A stretch of DNA of 64,000 nt, from NCBI RefSeq assembly GCF_017948485.1, contig NZ_JAFFSX010000004.1, forward strand, positions 124,001 through 188,000, read 5' to 3'. The translations under genes and the position numbers were made by a program. How positions within the stretch are numbered: the stretch's first letter is position 1; the number at the start of each line of letters is the position of its first letter. The notes beneath the pieces were generated by a model, which ran no database searches, was not told where the DNA came from, and worked only from the letters and a program-made list of their open reading frames with translations. This document shows positions 57,287 through 64,000 of this stretch, piece by piece. This DNA is from Streptomyces sp. GESEQ-35 (lineage in GTDB: Bacteria > Actinomycetota > Actinomycetes > Streptomycetales > Streptomycetaceae).

Positions 57287-58216
57287 ATGCGAGCGCTAAT
57301 CACCAGCAAGGCTGCCCGGCGCGCCCTGCGTCCGATCGCCGAACTCATCGACCAGCGCATTGAGCGCCAGGTCCGCCGTATCGTCGGGGAGACTGCCCGG
57401 GCCGACGTCACGCAGGAGGAACTGAAGAGGCTGCGTAATCGTCAGCGGCCCCTGGAGCTGTTTTTCGACGGGACCGGGCGCGGGGCGTCACGGCTGCCGT
57501 CTGCGCCTCATCTCAACCGCACCATCGCGGAGTTGGCGGAGGTCTCCGGCGGGAACAGGGATGCCGCCGAGCGCAATGTCGCCCAGGCGTTCCGGCTGCT
57601 CATCGCGATGGAGGCGCTCGGCGTCGGGCGAATAGCGGGCGGCACGATGAACATCGTCGGCAAGCTCTCCGCCGTACCGCTGCTCGACCCGCCGAACGAC
57701 GAGATCCTCGAAATCGGCACGCTGTACGGGATGTTCGGCGCCGCGCTGATCCGGATGATGGAGCGGGCGGGTCGTGCGCCGAGCCTGACCATCGTCGATC
57801 CACTCGCCGGGACGCAGCTCCAGCCCGGCGCCACCATGGGCAACGACGCCTCCGGCACCCCGGTGAACGGCGCCGCCGTCCGCACCAATCTGGCCCTCGC
57901 GGGCGCGGCCGGCGCCGCCGCCCGGATCCAGCAGGGCTTCTCCGAGGACCCGGAGGTGCGCGCCCTGGTCTCCGACCGCTCCTACGGCGTGGTCATCGTC
58001 GACGGCGACCACTCCGCCGCCGGTGTCGCCGCCGACCTGGAGTGGGCCGAGCAGATCGTCGCGCCCGGCGGCATCGTCGTACTCGACGACTTCGGACACC
58101 CCAAGTGGTCCGGGATCAAGGAGGCCTTCGAGAAGCACATGACCACGGACACCCGGTTCACGTTCCTCGGTCAGGTGGCCCACTCGGGGTATCTGCGAGC
58201 CGCCGCCTCAGCCTGA
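57287..58216 (+). CDS. Class I SAM-dependent methyltransferase (Methyltransf_24)
   Basis: Protein of 309 aa. Motif I DEILEIGTLYGMFGAALI, motif II LTIVDPLAG, then VVIVDGDHSAAGVAADLEWA and PGGIVVLDDFGHPKWSGIKE. The N-terminal ~110 residues are basic and helical. Substrate unknown; similar enzymes act on cell-surface or secondary-metabolite sugars. Its last 9 nt overlap the end of the convergent sdhB. Confidence 0.8.
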   Translation: MRALITSKAARRALRPIAELIDQRIERQVRRIVGETARADVTQEELKRLRNRQRPLELFFDGTGRGASRLPSAPHLNRTIAELAEVSGGNRDAAERNVAQAFRLLIAMEALGVGRIAGGTMNIVGKLSAVPLLDPPNDEILEIGTLYGMFGAALIRMMERAGRAPSLTIVDPLAGTQLQPGATMGNDASGTPVNGAAVRTNLALAGAAGAAARIQQGFSEDPEVRALVSDRSYGVVIVDGDHSAAGVAADLEWAEQIVAPGGIVVLDDFGHPKWSGIKEAFEKHMTTDTRFTFLGQVAHSGYLRAAASA

Positions 58217-58984
58217 CGCGGGGCGGCGGCGGATCTTCGAACCCAGCCACACCAGCGGGTCGTACTTGCGGTCAACTGCCCGTTCCTTCAAGGGGATCAG
58301 CGCATTGTCCGTGATCTTGATGCCTTCGGGGCAGACCTCCGTGCAGCACTTGGTGATGTTGCAGTAGCCGAGACCGTGTTCGTCCTGGGCCGTGCGCTTG
58401 CGGTCCAGGCCGGACTCGCCGGCGGCGTCCAGCGGATGCATGTCGAGCTCCGCGACCCGCATGAGGAAGCGGGGCCCGGCGAACGCCGGCTTGTTCTCCT
58501 CGTGGTCGCGGACCACATGGCAGGTGTCCTGGCACAGGAAGCACTCGATGCACTTGCGGAACTCCTGCGAGCGGTCCACGTCCTCCTGCATCATCCGGTA
58601 CTCGCCGGGCCCGAGATCTGCGGGCGGTACGAAGGCCGGGACCTCGCGCGCCTTGGTGTAGTTGAAGCCGACGTCCGTGACGAGGTCGCGGACCACCGGG
58701 AAGGCACGGAGCGGAGTCACGGTGATCGTGTCCTCGGGCGTGAACACCGACATCCGCGTCATGCACATCAGCCGCGGCCGTCCGTTGATCTCCGCCGAGC
58801 ACGAACCGCACTTGCCCGCCTTGCAGTTCCAGCGGACGGCCAGGTCGGGGGCCTGGGTGGCCTGGAGGCGGTGGATGATGTCCAGGACGACTTCGCCGTC
58901 GTTGACCTCGACCTCGAAGTCCTTCAGGCCGCCGCCCTTGATGTCACCCCGCCACACCTTGAAGCGGGCCTCGTAGCTGCTCAC
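58208..58984 (-). CDS. sdhB: Succinate dehydrogenase iron-sulfur subunit
   Basis: Protein of 258 aa. N-terminal 2Fe-2S cysteines (CKAGKCGSCSAEI ... LMCMTRM) and C-terminal cluster motifs CIECFLCQDTCH and CNITKCCTEVCP. Carries electrons from SdhA to the membrane. The GTG at 58984 overlaps the sdhA stop (GTGA). Final gene of the operon; the end overlaps the convergent methyltransferase gene. Confidence 0.95.
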   Translation of the reverse strand: MSSYEARFKVWRGDIKGGGLKDFEVEVNDGEVVLDIIHRLQATQAPDLAVRWNCKAGKCGSCSAEINGRPRLMCMTRMSVFTPEDTITVTPLRAFPVVRDLVTDVGFNYTKAREVPAFVPPADLGPGEYRMMQEDVDRSQEFRKCIECFLCQDTCHVVRDHEENKPAFAGPRFLMRVAELDMHPLDAAGESGLDRKRTAQDEHGLGYCNITKCCTEVCPEGIKITDNALIPLKERAVDRKYDPLVWLGSKIRRRPASG

Positions 58985-60909
58985 TCGTACAGCTCCTCTT
59001 CGGCGAGGTACTTGACCAGCTCCTCCTTGTCGAAGAGGGCGAGCAGGTCGTGACGGATGGGGTCGGTGGTCTCACGGAGCAGATCGATCTGGCCGCGTAC
59101 CGGGTCGGTCGCCGCCAACCCGCCGGTGGGGTCGGTCAGTTGGCACAGCAGGTTGACCGGGCGCCACTTGCGGTCCATCGTCGGGTGGTCCTCGCGGGTG
59201 TGGCCGCCGCGCGACTCCGTGCGCTCCAGCGCCGCCCGTGCCACACATTCGCTGACCAGCAGCATGTTCCGCAGGTCCAGGGCGAGATGCCAGCCCGGGT
59301 TGAACTGGCGGTGGCCCTCCACGCCGGCCCGCCGGGCCCGTACGCGCAGCTCGGCGAGTTTCTCCAGAGCATGCTGCATCTCGCCCTCGCGGCGGATGAT
59401 GCCGACCAGGTCGTTCATGGTCTGCTGGAGTTCCTGGTGGAGGGTGTACGGGTTCTCCGGGGTGCCCTCGACGGGGCCCTCCGCGGAGAACGGGCGCAGT
59501 GCCTCCGCCGCCGCCGCGTCGATCTGGACGTCGTCCACCGGCGGACGCTCGAAGGCCTGCGCCGCCGCGTACTCGGCCGCGTGCCAGCCCGCCCGGCGTC
59601 CGAACACCAGCAGGTCGGACAGCGAGTTGCCGCCGAGCCGGTTGGAGCCGTGCATGCCGCCGGCCACCTCACCGGCCGCGTACAGTCCCGGCACCCCGCG
59701 CGCGGCCGCCGTGTCGGACTCGACCGCGATGCCGCCCATCACGTAGTGACAGGTGGGCCCGACCTCCATCGCCTCCGCCGTGATGTCGACGTCGGCCAGC
59801 TCCTTGAACTGGTGGTACATGGACGGCAGTCGGCGCTTGATCACCTCGGCGGGCATCCGCGTCGACACGTCGAGGAAGACGCCGCCGTGCGGGGAGCCGC
59901 GGCCCGCCTTGACCTCGGAGTTGATCGCGCGGGCGACTTCGTCACGTGGAAGGAGCTCCGGCGGACGCCGGTTGTTGTCCGGGTCCTCGTACCAGCGGTC
60001 GCCCTCCGCCTCCGACTCGGCGTACTTCTCCTTGAAGACGTCGGGGATGTAGTCGAACATGAACCGCTTGCCCTCGGAGTTCCTGAGCACTCCTCCGTCG
60101 CCGCGCACCGACTCCGTGACGAGAATGCCCTTCACCGACGGCGGCCAGACCATGCCCGTCGGGTGGAACTGCACGAACTCCATGTTCAGCAGGGGCGCCC
60201 CGGCGAGCAGCGCCAGCGCGTGCCCGTCGCCGGTGTACTCCCAAGAGTTCGACGTCACCTTGAAGGACTTGCCGATCCCGCCCGTCGCGATCACGACAGC
60301 GGGCGCTTCCAGGACGAAGAAACGGCCGGTCTCACGGTCGTAGGCGAAGACCCCGGAGACGCGATCCCCGTCCTTCAAGACCCTTGTGACCGTGCACTCC
60401 TGAAAGACCTTCAGGCGCGATTCGTAGTCCCCGGTCTCCTTCATGTCCTGCTGCTGGAGGGAGACGATTTTCTGCTGGAGTGTCCGGATCAGCTCCAGGC
60501 CGGTGCGGTCGCCGACGTGGGCGAGGCGCGGGTACTCGTGGCCGCCGAAGTTGCGCTGGGAGATCCGGCCGTCCTTCGTACGGTCGAACAGGGCGCCCCA
60601 GGTCTCCAGCTCCCAGACCCGGTCGGGCGCCTCCTGCGCGTGCAGCTCGGCCATCCGCCACTGGTTGAGGAACTTGCCGCCGCGCATCGTGTCGCGGAAG
60701 TGGACCTGCCAGTTGTCGTGCGGGTTCGCGTTGGCCATCGCCGCGGCGATGCCGCCCTCGGCCATCACCGTGTGCGCCTTGCCGAACAGCGACTTGCAGA
60801 TCACGGCCGTACGGGCGCCCCGCTCGCGTGCCTCGATCGCGGCCCTGAGTCCGGCGCCCCCGGCGCCGACCACGACGACGTCCCACTCCTGCCGGTCGAC
60901 CACGGACAT
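58981..60909 (-). CDS. sdhA: Succinate dehydrogenase flavoprotein subunit
   Basis: Protein of 642 aa. FAD-binding [14 protein letters not shown], His46 in GKAHTVMAEGG as the probable covalent flavin site, active-site FVQFHPTGM, and HGSNRLGGNSLSDLLVFG. Length and motifs are those of the Sdh1 type found in mycobacteria and Streptomyces. ATG 60909 overlaps the upstream stop (TGATG). Confidence 0.96.
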   Translation of the reverse strand: MSVVDRQEWDVVVVGAGGAGLRAAIEARERGARTAVICKSLFGKAHTVMAEGGIAAAMANANPHDNWQVHFRDTMRGGKFLNQWRMAELHAQEAPDRVWELETWGALFDRTKDGRISQRNFGGHEYPRLAHVGDRTGLELIRTLQQKIVSLQQQDMKETGDYESRLKVFQECTVTRVLKDGDRVSGVFAYDRETGRFFVLEAPAVVIATGGIGKSFKVTSNSWEYTGDGHALALLAGAPLLNMEFVQFHPTGMVWPPSVKGILVTESVRGDGGVLRNSEGKRFMFDYIPDVFKEKYAESEAEGDRWYEDPDNNRRPPELLPRDEVARAINSEVKAGRGSPHGGVFLDVSTRMPAEVIKRRLPSMYHQFKELADVDITAEAMEVGPTCHYVMGGIAVESDTAAARGVPGLYAAGEVAGGMHGSNRLGGNSLSDLLVFGRRAGWHAAEYAAAQAFERPPVDDVQIDAAAAEALRPFSAEGPVEGTPENPYTLHQELQQTMNDLVGIIRREGEMQHALEKLAELRVRARRAGVEGHRQFNPGWHLALDLRNMLLVSECVARAALERTESRGGHTREDHPTMDRKWRPVNLLCQLTDPTGGLAATDPVRGQIDLLRETTDPIRHDLLALFDKEELVKYLAEEELYE

Positions 60910-61745
60910 CAAAAGAACCTCGGATCATCGAAAGCGCCGGACGCGACGAGATAGACGTAGAAGTCGGAGAGCGCCACGCTCACCAACGACGCCCAGGCGA
61001 GCAGCATGTGACGGTTGTTCAGCTTCCCGACCCACTGCCACATGCGGTAGCGCACGGGGTGCCGGGAGAAGTGCTTGAGCTTGCCGCCGACGATGTGCCG
61101 GCAGGAGTGGCAGGACAGGGTGTACGCCCAGATCAGCACGATGTTGACCAAGAACACCAGCGTGCCGAGGCCCATGTGGCCCCACTCGTAGTGCTCGTCG
61201 CGGAACGCGAGCACGGTGTCGTACGACAGGATTCCGGCGACCAGGATCGCGGCGTAGAAGAAGTACCGGTGGATGTTCTGAAGGATCAGCGGAAAGCGGG
61301 TCTCACCGGAGTACTTCTTGTGCGGCTCGGCCACCGCGCAGGCCGGGGGTGACGCCCAGAAGCCCCGGTAGTAGGCCTTGCGGTAGTAGTAGCAGGTCAG
61401 GCGGAAGCCGAGCGGGAAGATCAGGATGATGATCGCGGGGGAGATGCCCCACCAGCTGCCGAAGATCTCCCAGTTGGGGCCGGCGTGCATCGGCTCGCAG
61501 CGCTCCGCCAGACAAGGGGAGTAGAACGGCGAGACATACGGCGCGGCGTAGTAGTCCGCGTCGGCGAAGGCCCGCCATGTCGAGTAGACGATGAACGCCA
61601 GCAGACCGGCCGCGGTGGCGGCGGGTGCCAGCCACCAGCGGTCGGTCCGCAGGTGCGGGGCGTCGATCGCGGCGCGCGTACCGGTCCGTACGCCGCCGCC
61701 GGGGGGATGGGATTCTGTTGTCGGTGGTTCCGTACCAGTGGCCAA
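60909..61745 (-). CDS. sdhC: Succinate dehydrogenase membrane anchor (single-subunit, Sdh1 type)
   Basis: Protein of 278 aa with about five membrane helices (near 41-58, 97-116, 160-180, 195-215, 248-268). Several His residues (NIHRYFFYAAI, SCHSCRHIVGG) could ligate haem or quinone-site metals. It replaces separate SdhC/SdhD. The start is TTG 61745, with GGAG 7 nt upstream; a nearby ATG (61750) is out of frame. First of the sdhCAB genes, all overlapping. Confidence 0.85.
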   Translation of the reverse strand: MATGTEPPTTESHPPGGGVRTGTRAAIDAPHLRTDRWWLAPAATAAGLLAFIVYSTWRAFADADYYAAPYVSPFYSPCLAERCEPMHAGPNWEIFGSWWGISPAIIILIFPLGFRLTCYYYRKAYYRGFWASPPACAVAEPHKKYSGETRFPLILQNIHRYFFYAAILVAGILSYDTVLAFRDEHYEWGHMGLGTLVFLVNIVLIWAYTLSCHSCRHIVGGKLKHFSRHPVRYRMWQWVGKLNNRHMLLAWASLVSVALSDFYVYLVASGAFDDPRFF

Positions 61746-61780
61746 CTCATGACTCCGGTCGGTTCGATCCGTTCGAGGGC

Positions 61781-62071
61781 TCAGGGGGCGTGCCGGTCAC
61801 GGGCGCCGAGTCCCTCGTCGTCCGTGTCGATCCACAGCGAGTCGTCGTACGGGGTGTCGGGGATGGTGACGAGTTCGGGGCGCTTGGGTTCGGCGGGGGC
61901 GGCGGCCGCATCCCGCAGCAGCGCGGCGCTCTCGCGCAGGTGATCGCAGTCGGTGCGGACCCGGCGGATGTCCAGCCCGCCGCTGCCCATCTGCTGCTCC
62001 AGGCGGCTGACGGACCTGGACAGGTCGTCGATGCTGCGCTGGATGGACGTCAGTTCGTCGTGTACCGACAT
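61781..62071 (-). CDS. Small coiled-coil protein at the head of the sdh operon
   Basis: Protein of 96 aa. Residues ~5-55 are a predicted coiled coil (LTSIQRSIDDLSRSVSRLEQ, VRTDCDHLRESAALLRDAA); the C-terminus is acidic (IPDTPYDDSLWIDTDDEG). GAGGAAA precedes ATG 62071, and it ends 35 nt before sdhC, so it is probably co-transcribed. Function unknown. Confidence 0.75.
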   Translation of the reverse strand: MSVHDELTSIQRSIDDLSRSVSRLEQQMGSGGLDIRRVRTDCDHLRESAALLRDAAAAPAEPKRPELVTIPDTPYDDSLWIDTDDEGLGARDRHAP

Positions 62072-62469
62072 GACGTTTCCTCACTTCCGTAGGCCGGGCG
62101 GCCGTGGGTGGCAACGTTCATGCGCCTGCGAGTGTTGCGCGTCACACCGGCCGGTGGGAAGCCGTGTGCACCGATTGGCTGAGGTCTGTTGGTGTGTGCG
62201 GGTGCGTGGGGGTCGCTGTCCCCGGGGGCTGCGCCCCCGGCCCCGCTTCGGCCTGAAGGGCCTCGTCCTCGGTCGCCGGGCGGGCTGACAACGCCCGACC
62301 GGCGTTCACAGGTGCGAGCCGATTGGGCCGAGCGGGTGGGCTTCTGCTGCCTCGCCGCCGTGTCGCACTCCGTTGCTGAACCCTTTCCTCTTAGGTGGCC
62401 GCATACGTGTGATCAGCTCCATATACCGCCAAAAGTGATCATAACGCCCTGTGCCCCCGGAGGTAAGAG
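62072..62469. promoter_or_regulatory. Intergenic region: family A-like repeat and TGATCA pair
   Basis: 62213-62305 holds a diverged family A unit (GGGGGCTGCGCCCCCGGCCC, CTTCGGCCTGAAGGGCCTCG, CGCCGGGCGGGCTGA). 62395-62469 is AT-richer with two TGATCA sites (62410-62415 and 62436-62441) before the GGAGGT ribosome site of the next gene, a possible regulator site. Confidence 0.55.
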
Positions 62470-64000
62470 ATGTCCCACGACGGCGTCGGACAGCGCCAGG
62501 TCATGCGCTCCGTGGCCTTCCTCGCCGCGGGCGCACTCGCGCTCACCGGATGCAGCTCCGAGGACCAGGCCGGCAAACCCCTGGCCGGGCAGGACATCGC
62601 GCCCGCCGGCCGCGCCCTGGTCGCCGACGGCGGCACCCTGCGCTGGGCGGTGGACTCCGTACCGGAGACCCTGAACACCTTCCAGGCCGACGCCGACGCC
62701 ACCACCACCCGCGTCGCCCAGGCCGTCCTGCCGTCGATGTTCCGGCTCGACGTGAACGGCCGCCCGCAGATCAACCCCGACCACCTGGAGTCGGCGAAGG
62801 TCGTCGAGACCGAGCCCAAGCAGGTCGTCCTCTACAAGCTCAACCAGCAGGCGGTCTGGAGCAACGGCCGGGAGATCGGCGCCGCCGACTTCGCCGCCCA
62901 GTGGCGTGCCCTGTCCGGCAAGGACAGCGCCTACTGGACCGCCCGCAACGCCGGCTACGACCGCATCGAGCGGATCCAGCGCGGCGCCAACGACCTTGAG
63001 GTCAAGGTCACCTTCGCCCGGCCCTATGCCGACTGGCAGTCGCTGTTCACGCCGCTGTACCCGAAGGAGGTCATGGGCACGCCGGACTCCTTCAACGACG
63101 GAGCGCGGCGCAAGCTCAAGGTCACCGCGGGCCCCTTCCTGCTGAAGAAGATCGACCGCAAGGCCGATGAGATCACCCTCACCCGCAGTCCGCGCTGGTG
63201 GGGGCGGCCCGCCAAGCTCTCCCAGATCGTGCTGCGCTCCGTACCGCGCGACGAGCGGGCCGCCCAGCTGGCCGCGGGCAAGCTGGACCTGGCCGAGATC
63301 GACGCCGAGGTGTCGCGCCGCATCACCCTCGCCGCCCGTCCGCAGGGCACGAGCACCCCGCTCCAGGGCCCCGGCGGCTCGGACCCGCTGCGCGGCTTCG
63401 AGGTCCGCAAGTCCTTCGAGCCCGCCTACACCCAGCTCGCCCTCAACGGCGCCGACGGCCCGCTCGCCGACGAGCGCGTCCGCCGCGCCGTGGCCCGCGC
63501 CCTCGACCGCAAGGAACTGGCCAAGGCCGTCCTCAAGCCGCTGGGCCTGCCCGCCGTCCCCGTCGGCAGCCACCTCGCGCTCTCCGGCCAGGCCGCCTAC
63601 GCCGACAACAGCGGCGCCCTGGGCGACCAGGACACCAAGGAGGCCCAGGCGCTGCTCGCGGACGCCGGGTGGGTGCGGGGCGGCACCGTCAAGGAGCAGC
63701 AGAAGAAGGGCGAGAAGGCGGCCGGCCCCGAGGGCAGGAACGCCGAGGACGAGTCCCAGGGCGGCGACGACGGTACGTACATCGTCGGCGAGGACGGCAA
63801 GTCGTACGCGTCGGACCACAAGGCGCCGGGCGAGGCCGACCGGGAGAAGAAGCACCCCGAGAAGGGCCAGGAGCACCTCGCCCAGGACGGCAAGCAGCAG
63901 CTCAAACAGGGCGGTGCGCCCGGCGCGTACGCCCCCATGGGCACCGCCGCCCCCGCGGGCGCCCCCGCCGGTCCGCTCGCCAAGAACGGCAAGCCGCTCA
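62470..64000 (+). CDS. ABC transporter peptide-binding lipoprotein (SBP family 5), partial
   Basis: At least 510 aa, open at the window end. Lipobox ALTGC (Cys28). SBP_bac_5 fold: GGTLRWAVDSVPETLNTFQA, AVWSNGREIGAADFAAQWRA, YTQLALNG, DERVRRAVARALDRKELAKA. A Gly/Lys/Glu-rich insertion starts at about residue 390 (KEQQKKGEKAAGPEGRNAED onwards) inside the second lobe. Probably delivers oligopeptides; in S. coelicolor the bldK peptide permease lies in this neighbourhood, but this protein does not look like BldKB as I remember it. GGAGGT lies 5 nt before ATG 62470. Confidence 0.88.
   Translation, partial: MSHDGVGQRQVMRSVAFLAAGALALTGCSSEDQAGKPLAGQDIAPAGRALVADGGTLRWAVDSVPETLNTFQADADATTTRVAQAVLPSMFRLDVNGRPQINPDHLESAKVVETEPKQVVLYKLNQQAVWSNGREIGAADFAAQWRALSGKDSAYWTARNAGYDRIERIQRGANDLEVKVTFARPYADWQSLFTPLYPKEVMGTPDSFNDGARRKLKVTAGPFLLKKIDRKADEITLTRSPRWWGRPAKLSQIVLRSVPRDERAAQLAAGKLDLAEIDAEVSRRITLAARPQGTSTPLQGPGGSDPLRGFEVRKSFEPAYTQLALNGADGPLADERVRRAVARALDRKELAKAVLKPLGLPAVPVGSHLALSGQAAYADNSGALGDQDTKEAQALLADAGWVRGGTVKEQQKKGEKAAGPEGRNAEDESQGGDDGTYIVGEDGKSYASDHKAPGEADREKKHPEKGQEHLAQDGKQQLKQGGAPGAYAPMGTAAPAGAPAGPLAKNGKPL

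Noticed and set aside
59050..60954. 634-codon plus-strand frame across sdhA
   Set aside because: Antisense to sdhA, with no domain and a biased Arg/Val/Gly composition.

Overview
The window is chromosomal DNA of a Streptomyces species or close relative. Support: very high GC with third-position bias, GTG/TTG starts, a WhiB-like protein, SpoIIE-type phosphatases fused to HATPase domains, a subtilase, DUF1707/DUF4190/DUF4245/DUF6542 proteins, and two families of short GC-rich intergenic repeats. No rRNA, tRNA or CRISPR array was seen. The order ahpD-ahpC-oxyR ... fumC-class I fumarase-DUF1707-whiB-like-glpX-xseBA-ispH-ppgK-ychF ... sdhBAC-peptide-binding lipoprotein matches, from memory, the S. 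coelicolor core around SCO5027-SCO5062 and SCO5106-SCO5113. In that species the actinorhodin cluster lies between these two blocks; here there is no antibiotic cluster.

Layout. 0-5 kb: 3' end of a PhoH-like gene, a secreted lytic-transglycosylase-like protein, an AI-2E-family membrane protein, then peroxide defence (ahpC-ahpD divergent from oxyR). 5-10 kb: a PadR-ATPase-permease operon with ATGA junctions and a clear operator, then a band-7 (SPFH) protein with an overlapping ribbon-helix-helix gene. 10-17 kb: class A penicillin-binding protein, catalase, a GAF-PP2C-HATPase phosphatase, a DUF402 hydrolase. 17-30 kb: central metabolism (class II and class I fumarases, GlpX fructose bisphosphatase, IspH, polyphosphate glucokinase), exonuclease VII, a WhiB-like regulator, an APC permease and the ATPase YchF.

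30.9-37 kb is an accessory patch. It starts at the 3' end of ychF with a decayed integrative element flanked by an 18-nt imperfect repeat of the last codons of ychF. Inside are a truncated protein, an AT-richer gene with a C-terminal excisionase-like HTH, a VapBC pair and a frameshifted, truncated tyrosine integrase. Outside follow a DUF1206 remnant, a phospholipase-D-family protein and an HTH-nucleotidyltransferase/HEPN toxin-antitoxin pair whose start codon lies in a perfect 11-bp inverted repeat.

37-50 kb: a luciferase-like monooxygenase with a divergently arranged SsuABC-like importer, an SNF2 helicase, a LysR/SDR divergon, gene remnants, a secreted subtilase, a DUF4190 membrane protein and a GntR regulator. 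50-58 kb: a Nudix hydrolase, a lone HATPase and a PAS-PAS-GAF-PP2C-HATPase phosphatase (probable partner-switching signalling), a coiled-coil membrane protein that appears to lack its family's TPM domain, a GH18-like anchored protein and a methyltransferase. 58-64 kb: a three-gene succinate dehydrogenase of the actinobacterial Sdh1 type with a small upstream coiled-coil gene, then a peptide-binding lipoprotein cut by the window end.

A recurring feature is a TANNNT-like -10 box 6-7 nt upstream of the start codon, without a Shine-Dalgarno sequence, at about eleven genes. This suggests frequent leaderless transcripts.
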